64,000 nt of DNA from Clostridiales bacterium Firm_16 (GCA_001604185.1 LVAV01000002.1:101844-165843); one strand, 5' to 3'; counted from the first letter of the stretch, positions 51,775 through 61,021 are shown. The notes: a model not told the origin generated them from the sequence alone. A program made the numbers and translations.

Positions 51775-52854
51775 TCAGGTTATGGAGAAATAGAATTCCG
51801 TGTTCCAGCAGAGGAGATGAGGGTGATGGCGTAGGTAGACCTTGTATTCCGGAACCAGTTCCCGGAGAAGAAGAGGGAGGGTAATGAGATCCTCACTCTT
51901 ATGGTAACAGGACACGATGAGGCTCGGGTGGTCCCGAAGGATCACTTCGCGGCCGCCTTCCAGTGCGGCCAGCTCGTTGCCCTCCACATCCAACTTGATC
52001 AGGTCTGCTTTCTGTCCCTGTAACAGCGTTACAATCGTTGCGGCAGTAAGGTCTTCGCCACTTGCGGATTCGTGTGCACCACGGCCCTTATTCCGGTCGA
52101 TCCGGGTGATTCCGTCCCGGTCAGACACCAGTGCACGGACATAAGATATGACTTTCGGGGCCGGATCAGTCCCCTCACGAAGCGACGAAGTATTATCCTG
52201 AAGCTTTCTGAAATTTCTTCCGTCCGGCTCTACTGCCACGATATTTCGGATCTGCGGAAAGAGGGAAGAGTACAGAAGAACGGTGTCCCCGTTATAGGCT
52301 CCCAGGTCCAGAAAAGTCGCGTCATCGGAAAGAGTGAGCAGTTCTTTTGCCTCAGAAAGAGGCCGCTCCACAGGGCGAAGAAGAGTGTAGTCCCCGGACA
52401 GTTTATACTTCACGGTGGCATCGAAGGTGGCCCGGGAAACCTCGTCAGAGAGCATTTCCCGAACTTGTGCGAAGGATTCGGCATGGGTCTCATAGAAATC
52501 CCGGTCGAAGAGGATCTGACCGTAAACGGGCACGTCCGGGGCATAGGTCTCGCATTCCGAAGCGATGCGGTCGATATTGGCCAGGACTTCGGGACGGGAA
52601 GTGCCGAAGCAGATCAGGACGATCATGTCGGGAAAACGGGCGTGCAGCGCCTCGTAGGTCTCTACCGGAAAGCCACGGAAGGTGCGGTTCCGGACGAAAT
52701 CGGAACTGGCAAAAATGCCGGATACGTGGATATTTCGGGCCAGAAGCTGATCCAGGATCTTGTCGGCGCCGTTTCCTGTACCATAAAGAACGACCGGCTT
52801 TTGGGCGGTCGTCAGATAGGTCCATATATCTTGTTGTGGCACGGCGGTACTCAT
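51775..52854 (-). CDS. FkbM-family methyltransferase with N-terminal Rossmann-like domain
   Basis: The 359-residue protein has an N-terminal nucleotide-binding-like fold (VVLYGTGNGADKILDQLL) and a C-terminal SAM-dependent FkbM domain: TFLDLGAYNGDTVLLY binds the cofactor, VEPDGRNFRKL and LIKLDVEGNELAALEGG are the later motifs. FkbM enzymes O-methylate sugars or other small molecules. Methylation of glucuronate (4-O-methyl) would suit this locus but is only a suggestion. Its ATG overlaps the stop of the GntR gene (TGATG), so both are made together. Confidence 0.82.
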   Translation of the reverse strand: MSTAVPQQDIWTYLTTAQKPVVLYGTGNGADKILDQLLARNIHVSGIFASSDFVRNRTFRGFPVETYEALHARFPDMIVLICFGTSRPEVLANIDRIASECETYAPDVPVYGQILFDRDFYETHAESFAQVREMLSDEVSRATFDATVKYKLSGDYTLLRPVERPLSEAKELLTLSDDATFLDLGAYNGDTVLLYSSLFPQIRNIVAVEPDGRNFRKLQDNTSSLREGTDPAPKVISYVRALVSDRDGITRIDRNKGRGAHESASGEDLTAATIVTLLQGQKADLIKLDVEGNELAALEGGREVILRDHPSLIVSCYHKSEDLITLPLLLRELVPEYKVYLRHHPHLLCWNTEFYFSIT

Positions 52855-53537
52855 CACTTGCTGCTGTCGGAGATGTACTGCTTGTACTCGCGGCTGATGA
52901 TGTTCCAGTCCAGCTCGAAGCGGGCCATGTGCTTCTGGAACGCGGCGCGGGCGGCTACCGGATTCTTGGCCTTGATGGCATCGAAGATCGCACGGTGATC
53001 AGAGACGATCTTGAGATCCTTAACCGAGTGCAGACTCAGGCTTCTTACACGGTCGAAGTGCATGCTCATGAGACTGACCATATAGTGGCACTGCATCTTG
53101 TTGCAGATGCGGTAGATGATCTTGTGGAAATCGTTGTCCAGACCCAGCAGCTTCGTCGGCTCCTTGGCCAGATAGAATTCCTGCAGCTGCAGATTCTCTT
53201 CCAGATCTCGCAGATCGGATTCTTTTGCCATCTCGCAGGCATCCTCAACCAGCGCCGTTTCTACGGTGATACGCAGGAAACGTGCCTCACGGATGAGGTC
53301 GGAATCGATCATGGAAACCAGACAGCCCTTCTGCGGAAGGATGTCGACGATCTTGGATTTGGACAGTTCCAGAAGTGCCTCATGGATCGGAGTTCTCGAA
53401 AGACCCAGCTGGGTTGCGACTTCCTGCTCGCCGATCATGCTGCCCGGTTCGATCTCCAGGTTGATGATGTTATCACTGATGATACGGAAAGCATACTCAC
53501 GGTTAGTCTCGCTGGGGTTTTTCGGTGTAATGATCAT
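52854..53537 (-). CDS. FadR-type GntR regulator, probable uronate repressor
   Basis: The 227-residue protein has a winged helix (about 12-75, EQEVATQLGLSRTPIHEALLEL) and a C-terminal all-helical FCD ligand-binding domain with metal-ligand-like His residues (DNDFHKIIYRI). Members such as UxuR and ExuR sense uronate intermediates. It lies in the same orientation behind uxuA-uxuB. A palindrome matching sites at three other promoters in the locus overlaps its own -35 box. AAGGAG is eight bases before the ATG. It is therefore the likely regulator of the locus. Confidence 0.87.
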   Translation of the reverse strand: MIITPKNPSETNREYAFRIISDNIINLEIEPGSMIGEQEVATQLGLSRTPIHEALLELSKSKIVDILPQKGCLVSMIDSDLIREARFLRITVETALVEDACEMAKESDLRDLEENLQLQEFYLAKEPTKLLGLDNDFHKIIYRICNKMQCHYMVSLMSMHFDRVRSLSLHSVKDLKIVSDHRAIFDAIKAKNPVAARAAFQKHMARFELDWNIISREYKQYISDSSK

Positions 53538-53602
53538 ATGAGGGACTCCTTTGTACCTATTATCGGGTGAAGCGATAAATACTACTATTTAGCAACAGTA
53601 TA

Positions 53603-53631
53603 AATATACAGTATTTTTAACTTCCATACAA
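53603..53631 (-). promoter_or_regulatory. Promoter of the GntR regulator gene
   Basis: On the minus strand TTGTAT (53631-53626) and TATATT (53608-53603) are 17 bases apart. The -35 box lies inside the palindromic operator. Confidence 0.65.
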
Positions 53632-53633
53632 GT
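53620..53633 (-). promoter_or_regulatory. Putative uronate-regulator operator 1
   Basis: ACTTCCATACAAGT on the plus strand has the form of the other three sites, with ACTT/AAGT arms. It covers the -35 of the regulator gene, consistent with autoregulation. Confidence 0.6.
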
Positions 53634-53742
53634 TGCGGACCCGCGGTTTACGCAAATTTTCTGCTGTCACTTTCGGGTTCTTTTCCGGTAGGATCATTCC
53701 GCTCTTTCAAGCCTTATCGTGGGCAAAAACTCTCGCCCCGGA

Positions 53743-55362
53743 TCATTCGCCGACGTACTTTCTCAGCACCTTTCTTACGGCTCCCGGTCCCGCCAGCATC
53801 TCGGACAGCATGTTCTCGATCTTCGGAGCCAGACCGCAGGCCACCAGGTCCGTGGCGAAGAGCTCCCGGTTCGAAAGCAGGCCGTTGAGCTGGCCGTCGC
53901 AGCTGTCGGGGTTGCCGAAATACACATTCTTCAGCTGATCCTGCAGAGAAGCGAGCAGCGGATCCGAGCTGATGGGCATCGGATCACCGTTGTCATCCAC
54001 ACCCAGAAGGTAGCGGAACCAGCCGGCAATGGTCAGCGGAATATAGGTCAGGGACGTCACGTTCAGGGACGGATCGGCGATATAGGACTTGATGGTCTCA
54101 CCGAAACGGATCGGCACCTTCAGGCTGGTATCCGTCGCGATACGCTGCGGTGCATCCGGAATATACGGGTTCGGAAGACGCTCCTCGATGACTTCCCGGA
54201 TGAATTCCTTCGGATCCAGGATCTTCGGATCAGTTACGACAGGAAGTCCTTCCTGATAGCCCATCTTCTTGATCAGATCCACCAGAAGCGGATTCTTCAT
54301 TTCTTCGGAGATACGGGTATATCCCAGCAGGCATCCGAAGATGGCCAGGGAAGTATGCAGTGGATTCAGACAGGTGGTTACCTTCATGCGCTCGGACTGA
54401 TTGACGGTCTCGCGGTCCGTCATGTACACACCGGCCTTCTCGAAAGCGGGGCGGCCGTTCGGGAAGGAGTCCTCCATTACCAGGTACTGGGGTACTTCCG
54501 CATTGACGAAAGGCGCGATAAAGGTGCCTCTGGATGTCGTGATCGGAGCCATATCGGAGATGCCCATCTTCTCGATCATGTCCTGTACAGACGGGTCCGG
54601 ACGGGGGGTGATCTTATCGATCATGCTCCAGGGGAAAGCCACTTTCTTCTCATTCTGAAGGTAATCCAGGAATTCTTTGGTGACAAACTTACGGATACGC
54701 CAGCCTTCTGCGATCTCGAAGATCGCGGACTGGAGCTTCTCGCCGTTATGGCTGCAGTTATCCATGCTGGCCAGGGCGATGGGTGCGGCGTTCTTATTGA
54801 AACGTTCCCACAGCAGGGCGCACACGATACTCATGGCATGACGGGCTTTCTCCGGACCTTCTTCCAGATCCGCTTCCACTACAGGAAGCAGTGCGCCCTC
54901 CATGTTCCGAAGTGCGTAGCCTTTCTCCGTGATGGTGAAACTCATGAGCTGCAGGGAAGAGGAGGAGGCGATCTCCTTAAGACGCGTCATCTCCTCGGCC
55001 TGAGAAGGATCCGCCTTTCTGGCTTCGGTGATACTGCCGATGACTTCGTAGCCTACGTCGCCGCTGGGCTTGAGGTCTACCATCAGGGTCAGGTTGTCGA
55101 AAGGCCGGTAGATGCGGTCGATGATCTCGTAGTCGAAAGTATCCGCTGCGATGACACCACGGTCAGCAAGTCCCTGATTCAGCAGGTCCTGCTGCAGTCT
55201 GGCCACGAATCCGCGGAAGATATTACCGGCGCCGAAATGCAGCCATACCGGCTCTTCGGCCGTGCGGGCCGTGACCTGGTCCAGGTCGAAAGAAGGCAAA
55301 GCAATACCCATATCCGCCCAGATCTTCTTGTCGGAAAGAGATTGACGATTCATCGATATCAT
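53743..55362 (-). CDS. uxuB: Fructuronate reductase (mannitol dehydrogenase family)
   Basis: The 539-residue protein belongs to the long-chain mannitol dehydrogenase family; its position after uxuA makes it fructuronate reductase, which reduces D-fructuronate to D-mannonate with NADH. The cofactor region (VWLHFGAGNIFRGFVARLQ) and the catalytic Lys region (TCLNPLHTSLAIFGCLLGY) are visible. I start at ATG 55362 because AAGGAG is ten bases upstream; a GTG at 55371 abuts that site. The stop is followed by the GntR gene after about 200 bases. Confidence 0.9.
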   Translation of the reverse strand: MISMNRQSLSDKKIWADMGIALPSFDLDQVTARTAEEPVWLHFGAGNIFRGFVARLQQDLLNQGLADRGVIAADTFDYEIIDRIYRPFDNLTLMVDLKPSGDVGYEVIGSITEARKADPSQAEEMTRLKEIASSSSLQLMSFTITEKGYALRNMEGALLPVVEADLEEGPEKARHAMSIVCALLWERFNKNAAPIALASMDNCSHNGEKLQSAIFEIAEGWRIRKFVTKEFLDYLQNEKKVAFPWSMIDKITPRPDPSVQDMIEKMGISDMAPITTSRGTFIAPFVNAEVPQYLVMEDSFPNGRPAFEKAGVYMTDRETVNQSERMKVTTCLNPLHTSLAIFGCLLGYTRISEEMKNPLLVDLIKKMGYQEGLPVVTDPKILDPKEFIREVIEERLPNPYIPDAPQRIATDTSLKVPIRFGETIKSYIADPSLNVTSLTYIPLTIAGWFRYLLGVDDNGDPMPISSDPLLASLQDQLKNVYFGNPDSCDGQLNGLLSNRELFATDLVACGLAPKIENMLSEMLAGPGAVRKVLRKYVGE

Positions 55363-55385
55363 ATTTTTCACGCTCCTTGCGAGAT

Positions 55386-56462
55386 TCAGCGAGGGTTGTT
55401 CTTACTTACCGCTTCCCAGAGACCATGGATGTACGAAGCGCCCAGAGCACGGTCATAAAGGCCGTAACCCGGACGGGATGTCTCGCCCCAGATACGACGT
55501 CCGTGATCCGGTCGGATATAGCCGTCAAAACCACTGTCATACAGGGCTTTGACGATGGCATACATATCCAGGTCGCCTTCGGTGCTCAGATGGGCACTCT
55601 CATGGAAATCTTTCTCAGTTGTATGTTTCACGTTACGCAGATGTACGAAAGGAACTCGCCCCATGGAGGCGAACTCCTTGGCCATAGCGGGGATATCGTT
55701 CTCAAGATTGGCGCCCAGACTTCCGGTGCAGAGGGTAAGACCATTGCGCTTACTGGAGTTCAGGCCCAGATATGTACGGATAGACTCTGCGCTGCAGACG
55801 ACTTTCGGCAGGTTAAAAAGCGGCCACGGCGGATCGTCCGGATGCACGCCGAAGTCCAGATCGTACTCCTCGGCGTACGGCATGATGGCGTCGAGGAAAT
55901 AGGAAATATTCTTGAAGTATTCTTCCGCAGAGATATTCTGGTAGAATTCAATGTCTTTCGCCATTGCCGGGAAACGCTCCGGTTCCCAGCCCGGAAGGGT
56001 CATGGCGTTGGAGCCGTCCATCATGGACTGGATGATGGACGAAAGCGTCAGTCCGGAAGCATAAGAATGGTCATAAGCCATAGCGAAACTTCCGTCAGAA
56101 AGAGGCATTTCCAGCTGGCTTCTGAACCAGTCCATCACAGGCATGAAGTTATAGCAGATACACTTCACTCCCGCCTCGTGGAGGTTCTTCATGGTATCAA
56201 TATAATTCTGGATATACTGATCCTTAGTCGGGAGACCCTTCTTAATGTCCTCATGGATATTGACACTCTCGATGACCTCCATCTCGAGGCCTGCCTCGTT
56301 GACTTCTTTCTTCGTCTCAAGGATCATCTCTTTCGTCCAGATCTCTCCGGCCGGAATATCAGAAAACATAGTGGCAACACCCGAAACACCAGGGATCTGG
56401 CGGATCTGAGCCAACGTTACTGTATCATCGCCGTGTGGCCACCAGCGCAAAACCATCTTCAT
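55386..56462 (-). CDS. uxuA: Mannonate dehydratase
   Basis: The 358-residue protein is a UxuA-type mannonate dehydratase that turns D-mannonate into 2-keto-3-deoxygluconate, a TIM-barrel enzyme needing a divalent metal. It opens with MKMVLRWWPHGDDTVTLAQI, the family start, and contains GVHPDDPPWPLF and RNVKHTTEKDFHESAH with metal-ligand histidines. The first ATG with the family start is 56462. It leads an operon with uxuB. A palindrome sits on its -10 box. Confidence 0.95.
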   Translation of the reverse strand: MKMVLRWWPHGDDTVTLAQIRQIPGVSGVATMFSDIPAGEIWTKEMILETKKEVNEAGLEMEVIESVNIHEDIKKGLPTKDQYIQNYIDTMKNLHEAGVKCICYNFMPVMDWFRSQLEMPLSDGSFAMAYDHSYASGLTLSSIIQSMMDGSNAMTLPGWEPERFPAMAKDIEFYQNISAEEYFKNISYFLDAIMPYAEEYDLDFGVHPDDPPWPLFNLPKVVCSAESIRTYLGLNSSKRNGLTLCTGSLGANLENDIPAMAKEFASMGRVPFVHLRNVKHTTEKDFHESAHLSTEGDLDMYAIVKALYDSGFDGYIRPDHGRRIWGETSRPGYGLYDRALGASYIHGLWEAVSKNNPR

Positions 56463-56559
56463 GTTACTTATGCCTCGTTCCCTAGAATATAAAAACCGTG
56501 CATTCTGTCGGGAAAGCCGAAAAACGGCACACAGAAATACACATTTTTGCCTTGTCACA

Positions 56560-56573
56560 ACTAGTATACTAGC
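56560..56573 (-). promoter_or_regulatory. Putative uronate-regulator operator 2 at uxuA
   Basis: ACTAGTATACTAGC contains the perfect 12-bp palindrome CTAGTATACTAG (56561-56572). It covers the -10 box of the uxuA promoter, a position expected for a repressor. Confidence 0.7.
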
Positions 56574-56591
56574 GAACTAGCATGATGTCAA
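56563..56591 (-). promoter_or_regulatory. uxuA-uxuB promoter
   Basis: On the minus strand TTGACA (56591-56586) and TATACT (56568-56563) are 17 bases apart. Confidence 0.85.
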
Positions 56592-56683
56592 GCAAAACTG
56601 ATACGTTGTTTTCTGCGGTGAAAAACGATTCTCCGAAACCCGGATTTGTCCTGCAGATCAGGGCATCCGGGAGGAAAAGGTGA

Positions 56684-57052
56684 TCACATCTTGTCTGTAT
56701 CGTTAGAATTGGAACGGGTAGAGAAACGCATGTAACTCAGGAGCCACGGCAATACAACCACCCATCCGTATTTCTTCAATACGTCGAACAGGTAAGTGGT
56801 TGCCAGTTCACTGAGGGTACACACACCATCGAGATACTCCTTGAAATGGAGTGCGCAGTAAGCGATCCACAAACTGACAACAGACGCCAGGACCAGAAGA
56901 GTACCCTTGATCAGGATCTGCTTCGGGATCTTCGTGCTGGTGCCGCCTTCCTTCAGGGATTTGTTCACGACGCGGAATCCTGCAAAAAGCAGAATGATCG
57001 TCACGACCAAAGCGATGAGAAAGATTATTGTTGCGATCATTGGAGCATCCAT
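56684..57052 (-). CDS. Small membrane protein, unknown function
   Basis: The 122-residue protein has two to three membrane helices (about 5-28, 50-70 and possibly 95-112) and a hydrophilic Ser/Asn tail. GGAAG precedes ATG 57052. I recognise no family. It lies in the same direction as the YesL-like gene, about 80 bases after it, and may share its transcript. Confidence 0.6.
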   Translation of the reverse strand: MDAPMIATIIFLIALVVTIILLFAGFRVVNKSLKEGGTSTKIPKQILIKGTLLVLASVVSLWIAYCALHFKEYLDGVCTLSELATTYLFDVLKKYGWVVVLPWLLSYMRFSTRSNSNDTDKM

Positions 57053-57129
57053 TTTTCTTCCGACCAACTTTCCTCAGAAATAGCGTACACCGATACTTTA
57101 GTACAGCGCCCCGCGTCCGTCAATATATC

Positions 57130-57909
57130 TTAATCTTCGGAGTCCTCTGTCTTCTCGTCGTCCTCGTCGACATCATCCGAATCATCAGAGTCATCATCCA
57201 CATCGGACTCGTCGTCGGACTCCTCGTATTCTTCATCCTCATCTGTCACAGGCTTCTCTTCCTGGTAGTTCTCGGGATGCTCGCGCTTGTCCTTCATCAG
57301 GAGCGCGAAGTTGAAGTCCTTCTCACAGCAACGGCGGCAGAGGTAGCAGCAGGTGAAGGGAAGGAACAGGATGCTGGGGAAGAAAGCGATCATGACTGCC
57401 AGGGATACGATCATATAAAGCCACATCAGGAACATGTGTCCCGGGTACATGGTGGAGAAAGTAAAGCTGTGGAACAGCGTGTTCTTGAAGGTGTTCTTGA
57501 ATCTTGCCAGGTACGCGAAGGTGTAAGGTACGGCGCAGAGGAAAGGCAGCAGCAGGAATACCGCGACCGGCGCATACCAGGACGGCATGGTGATCCCGCG
57601 GAAGCCCCAGATGGCGACAAAAAGATTGAACCCTGTCAGTCCGCCATAGAGAAGAAGTACCAGATTCAGGGCCACACCCTGAGGAAGATTCTCCTTGAAA
57701 GAATGCCAGAAATCACGTCCCGGCGTGGTGGAGTGATCCTTGAAACGCTTGTGCACAGCGTAGTAAAGGGCGCTGGAAGCGGTTCCCATGGTCACGATCG
57801 GGATCGAACAGAGAAACCAGAAAAAACTGAGTATGATAATATCGCCGAGCTTATCGCCCAGCTCATAAAACTTGCTGCTCGTCGTGCGGTCGTAGAAAGA
57901 TTGACTCAT
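57130..57909 (-). CDS. YesL-family (DUF624) membrane protein
   Basis: The 259-residue protein has about five helices, and its start FYELGDKLGDIIILSFFWFLCSIPIVTMG is the DUF624/YesL pattern. YesL-like proteins occur beside sugar ABC importers and oligosaccharide-use operons in Firmicutes; their role is unknown. The last 50 residues are a strongly acidic Asp/Glu/Ser tail, which is not typical. The start ATG 57909 has AAGGAG eleven bases upstream. It is near the esterase and importer genes of the uronate locus. Confidence 0.8.
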   Translation of the reverse strand: MSQSFYDRTTSSKFYELGDKLGDIIILSFFWFLCSIPIVTMGTASSALYYAVHKRFKDHSTTPGRDFWHSFKENLPQGVALNLVLLLYGGLTGFNLFVAIWGFRGITMPSWYAPVAVFLLLPFLCAVPYTFAYLARFKNTFKNTLFHSFTFSTMYPGHMFLMWLYMIVSLAVMIAFFPSILFLPFTCCYLCRRCCEKDFNFALLMKDKREHPENYQEEKPVTDEDEEYEESDDESDVDDDSDDSDDVDEDDEKTEDSED

Positions 57910-57934
57910 TGTTTGGACTCTCCTTTTCCTGTCT

Positions 57935-57963
57935 ATATTATCTGCTAAAGGGGGAAATGACAA
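57935..57963 (-). promoter_or_regulatory. Promoter of the YesL-like gene
   Basis: On the minus strand TTGTCA (57963-57958) and TAATAT (57940-57935) are 17 bases apart, about 25 bases before the start codon. Confidence 0.6.
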
Positions 57964-57976
57964 GTAAAAAAATCTT

Positions 57977-57990
57977 TCTGCCATACTAGT
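57977..57990 (+). promoter_or_regulatory. Putative uronate-regulator operator 3
   Basis: TCTGCCATACTAGT shares CATACNAGT with the other sites. It lies between the YesL-like gene and the esterase gene and could control either. Confidence 0.5.
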
Positions 57991-58083
57991 GTAATCCGTA
58001 TGGAAAGCGCCAAAACTTTATGTTACTCTTAGGAAAGAAAACTGCTTTCGACACCGAAAGAGAACGAGTGAGGAACCTGATAT

Positions 58084-59613
58084 ATGGAGCTTGCAGGAAT
58101 TTTCAGCAATGGCATGATTTTACAGAGAGAGCGCCCGTGTACCATCTGGGGCAAGGCGGAACCGGCGGAGCAGATCCGCGTGATCCTGGAAGGAAATGTC
58201 TATCCTGCCATCGTGAATGACGGCCGTTTCTCCGTTACTCTTCCGCCCCATCCTGTGGCAAAAGAACTAAGCCTTGTGGTGGAGGGCAATTCTCGTGTGG
58301 AGCTGGACGACGTATGTTTCGGTGATGTGTTCTTCCTCACGGGCCAGTCCAATATGGAACTGCCTGTGTACCGGACCATGGACGTGTCGAAGGAGGAGAT
58401 CGAAGCTTCCGATTATCCCTATATCCGTCAGTATCGTGTGACGCCGCAGTTCCAGATGGATCCTTCAAAGATGGCGGAACTTCCGAAACTTCCCTGGACC
58501 CGCGCGGTGCCGGGAGAACTGCGGGATATGAGTGCGCTGGGTTTCTATAGTGCCAAGCGGATCTACGATCAGGTCCAGATTCCCATCGGTCTGGTGCTGG
58601 CAGCCCAGGGTGGATCGAATATCGAGTCCTGGATGCCGGAGGAACTGCTTGCAGATTTCGGAGACTTCACTCGTTTCTATAAAATGTTCGAGGGTGAAGA
58701 TGCGCTTCCGAAATATATAGATGAATGTGAGAAAAGGATCGCCAAGTGGCGGGCCGACCTGGAGCGTCCCGAGGATACTCTGATGCCGGAATTCATCCCC
58801 AACGGGGCGAGTGATTTTGCCGTACCAGGCATGCTTCTGGAGAAGAAGGGGAGCGGATTTACCGGGGTGGCCTGGTTCTATAAAGAAGTGGAGCTTCAGA
58901 ATGAGCCGGTGGAGGATGCTTTCCTCTATGTCGGTAATCTCATCGATTCCGATATTACGTATATTAACGGTGTGGAAGTCGGCCAGACGGCCTACCGGTA
59001 TCCGCCGAGAAAGTATCCTTTCGACGGGAAGATCCTGCACAAAGGCAAGAACCTGATCTGCGTGCGTCTTCTTATCGACAACGGAAACGGCGGTTTTGTT
59101 GCCGAGCATCCGTACTATCTGCGATGCGGACAAGAGAAGATTTCTCTTGAGGGAAACTGGAAGATCGTCCTTGCCCAGACGCCGGAATATCCGCTGGATG
59201 CGGGCATCCGCGGACAGAATGTGCCCACCGCGCTCTACAAGACTTCCGTGCGTCCCCTTGCCGACTTTGCTTTCCGCGGGATCTGGTGGTACCAGGGTGA
59301 ATCCAACTCCGACGATCCCTCTCGCTATAACGAGAAATTCAGCCGCATGATCGCCCACTGGCGTGAACTCCTGAACCAGGACCTGCCGGTGATCTGCGTA
59401 GAAATGCCGGATTACGTCGATCCGATCTTCGGAACTCCCGAAGGCTGGGCCTCCATCCAGCAGCAACAACGCGACGCCGCTCACGAAGTTCCCGACTGCT
59501 CCGTTGTCTCCGGCAAAGACCTCGGCGCCCCCCTCGAACTCCACCCCCAGCGCAAAAGCGAACTCGGCACCCGCCTCGCCGCCACCGCCCTGAAGGTCTA
59601 CTATTCCAAATAA
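58084..59613 (+). CDS. SGNH carbohydrate esterase (sialate O-acetylesterase-like)
   Basis: The 509-residue protein matches the sialate O-acetylesterase/CE6-like SGNH family: catalytic Ser89 in GQSNMELP, GIWWYQGESN later, and a C-terminal region with HPQRKSELGTRL that can supply the histidine. A jelly-roll-like insert sits in the middle (about 260-370). These enzymes remove acetyl groups from sugars, here probably acetylated xylan fragments. No signal peptide is visible, so it would act inside the cell on imported oligosaccharides. It is divergent from the YesL-like gene. Confidence 0.85.
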   Translation: MELAGIFSNGMILQRERPCTIWGKAEPAEQIRVILEGNVYPAIVNDGRFSVTLPPHPVAKELSLVVEGNSRVELDDVCFGDVFFLTGQSNMELPVYRTMDVSKEEIEASDYPYIRQYRVTPQFQMDPSKMAELPKLPWTRAVPGELRDMSALGFYSAKRIYDQVQIPIGLVLAAQGGSNIESWMPEELLADFGDFTRFYKMFEGEDALPKYIDECEKRIAKWRADLERPEDTLMPEFIPNGASDFAVPGMLLEKKGSGFTGVAWFYKEVELQNEPVEDAFLYVGNLIDSDITYINGVEVGQTAYRYPPRKYPFDGKILHKGKNLICVRLLIDNGNGGFVAEHPYYLRCGQEKISLEGNWKIVLAQTPEYPLDAGIRGQNVPTALYKTSVRPLADFAFRGIWWYQGESNSDDPSRYNEKFSRMIAHWRELLNQDLPVICVEMPDYVDPIFGTPEGWASIQQQQRDAAHEVPDCSVVSGKDLGAPLELHPQRKSELGTRLAATALKVYYSK

Positions 59614-59660
59614 CCAACTCCGAAAAACACACGATTTACTATATTCGCAAGAAATCAGTT

Positions 59661-59700
59661 AAGCACCAGGCGATCCCACAGACCGCAAGGTGCTTTTCTT
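59661..59700 (+). terminator. Probable terminator after the esterase gene
   Basis: AAGCACC (59661-59667) pairs with GGTGCTT (59689-59695), followed by TTCTT. The loop is long (21 bases), so the structure is moderate. Confidence 0.55.
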
Positions 59701-59868
59701 ATAGAACCATATCCCCCACCAACATCTCCCTCACAATCCCCGTAAGCACTGAGAATACGCGAAGAGCGCTTCCTCAGCCGCAAAGCAGTGAGGACTTGCG
59801 CGGAAGTTTTTCCAGCGCGCCTTTTGTGCAACTTCGCCAACTTTTGGATTGAAATCTGGCGTCGACCG

Positions 59869-59897
59869 TTGACAATCGTCTAGCATGGTGGTATTCT
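59869..59897 (+). promoter_or_regulatory. Promoter of the sugar ABC importer operon
   Basis: TTGACA (59869-59874) and TATTCT (59892-59897) are 17 bases apart. The expected start near 59904 leaves a leader of about 150 bases before the first permease gene. No other gene is seen in 59614-60056. Confidence 0.75.
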
Positions 59898-59911
59898 TTT
59901 TGACGTAGACA

Positions 59912-59925
59912 ACTAGCATACAAGT
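59912..59925 (+). promoter_or_regulatory. Putative uronate-regulator operator 4 at the importer operon
   Basis: ACTAGCATACAAGT lies just after the expected transcription start, where a bound repressor would block elongation. It matches the sites at uxuA and at the regulator gene. Confidence 0.65.
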
Positions 59926-60056
59926 GTGCAAGCGAAAGATAAACAAGCAAAAGATGAAGTAAAAGACGAGTGATAGTTGTTTCGCCACAGGTGGGATTTG
60001 GCAGACAGAAATATCGTTTGCGGTTTGGATGTAAGTAATTCAATGGGAGTGGTTTT

Positions 60057-61007
60057 ATGAGTACGAACAGAATCAGTTCTGAGTGGAAGCCTGCGAAGAA
60101 GAAAAACTTCTCGCGCCACATGGGCCAGTACTGGCAGATCTACCTAATGTTGCTTATTCCGGTAGTGTATTACATTGTTTTCCGTTACATTCCGATGTTT
60201 GGTAACATCATCGCCTTCAGACGATACAGAGCAGGTGCCAGCATCTTCGGTTCCGAGTGGAGCGGCCTGAAGTACTTCAAGCAGTTTATCGGCGACAAGG
60301 CTTTCTGGAGAGCTTTTAAAAATACATTGACGCTGAACATCACCTATCTGTTGTTCCGATTCCCGTTAACGCTGATCTTCGCACTTCTGATCAACGAGAT
60401 CAGAAACCTTCACTGGAAGAAATTCGTACAGACCGTATCTTATCTTCCGCACTTTATTTCCATGGTTATCGTCTGCGGTATGATCAAGGAACTGGTTTCC
60501 TCCGCAGGTCCGATCAACTCCTTTATTGCAAGTCTCGGTATGTCGAAGATCACTTTCCTTTCTGTACCGAAATGGTTCCCGAGTATCTTCACGATCTCCG
60601 GTGTATGGCAGAGCATGGGCTGGGGCACGATCCTCTACCTGGCGGCTATGGCGAACATCAACCCGTCTCTTTATGAAGCGGCAGCCGTTGACGGTGCCGG
60701 TCATTTCCAGAGAGTATGGCACATCACGATCCCGTCCATTCTTCCTACGATCACAACGTTGCTGATCCTGGACATCGGTGGCCTCGTAGGATCCGGCGGA
60801 GCTTTTGAAAAAGTATTCCTTCTTTACAATCCGATGATCTATGACTCTGCAGATATCGTATCTACATACGTATACCGAATGGGTATCGGATCCGGTAACT
60901 ACAGTTACGCGACAGCCGTTGGTCTGTTCGAAGGATTGATCAATCTCACGCTCTTGTCGATAGCAAACTTTGCATCCAGGAAGCTGACTGACAGCAGCTT
61001 GTTCTGA
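60057..61007 (+). CDS. Sugar ABC importer permease 1 (LplB/CUT1 type)
   Basis: The 316-residue protein has six membrane helices and the EAA loop EAAAVDGAGHFQRVWHITIP near residue 210, which contacts the ATPase. It is the LplB-like half of a CUT1 oligosaccharide importer. Relatives in xylan-degrading Paenibacillus and Clostridia carry aldouronates, which suits this locus. No ATPase gene is present, so a shared MsmK-like ATPase is likely. GGGAGTGG precedes the ATG. Confidence 0.92.
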   Translation: MSTNRISSEWKPAKKKNFSRHMGQYWQIYLMLLIPVVYYIVFRYIPMFGNIIAFRRYRAGASIFGSEWSGLKYFKQFIGDKAFWRAFKNTLTLNITYLLFRFPLTLIFALLINEIRNLHWKKFVQTVSYLPHFISMVIVCGMIKELVSSAGPINSFIASLGMSKITFLSVPKWFPSIFTISGVWQSMGWGTILYLAAMANINPSLYEAAAVDGAGHFQRVWHITIPSILPTITTLLILDIGGLVGSGGAFEKVFLLYNPMIYDSADIVSTYVYRMGIGSGNYSYATAVGLFEGLINLTLLSIANFASRKLTDSSLF

Positions 61008-61021
61008 GGGGGTGAATGAAG

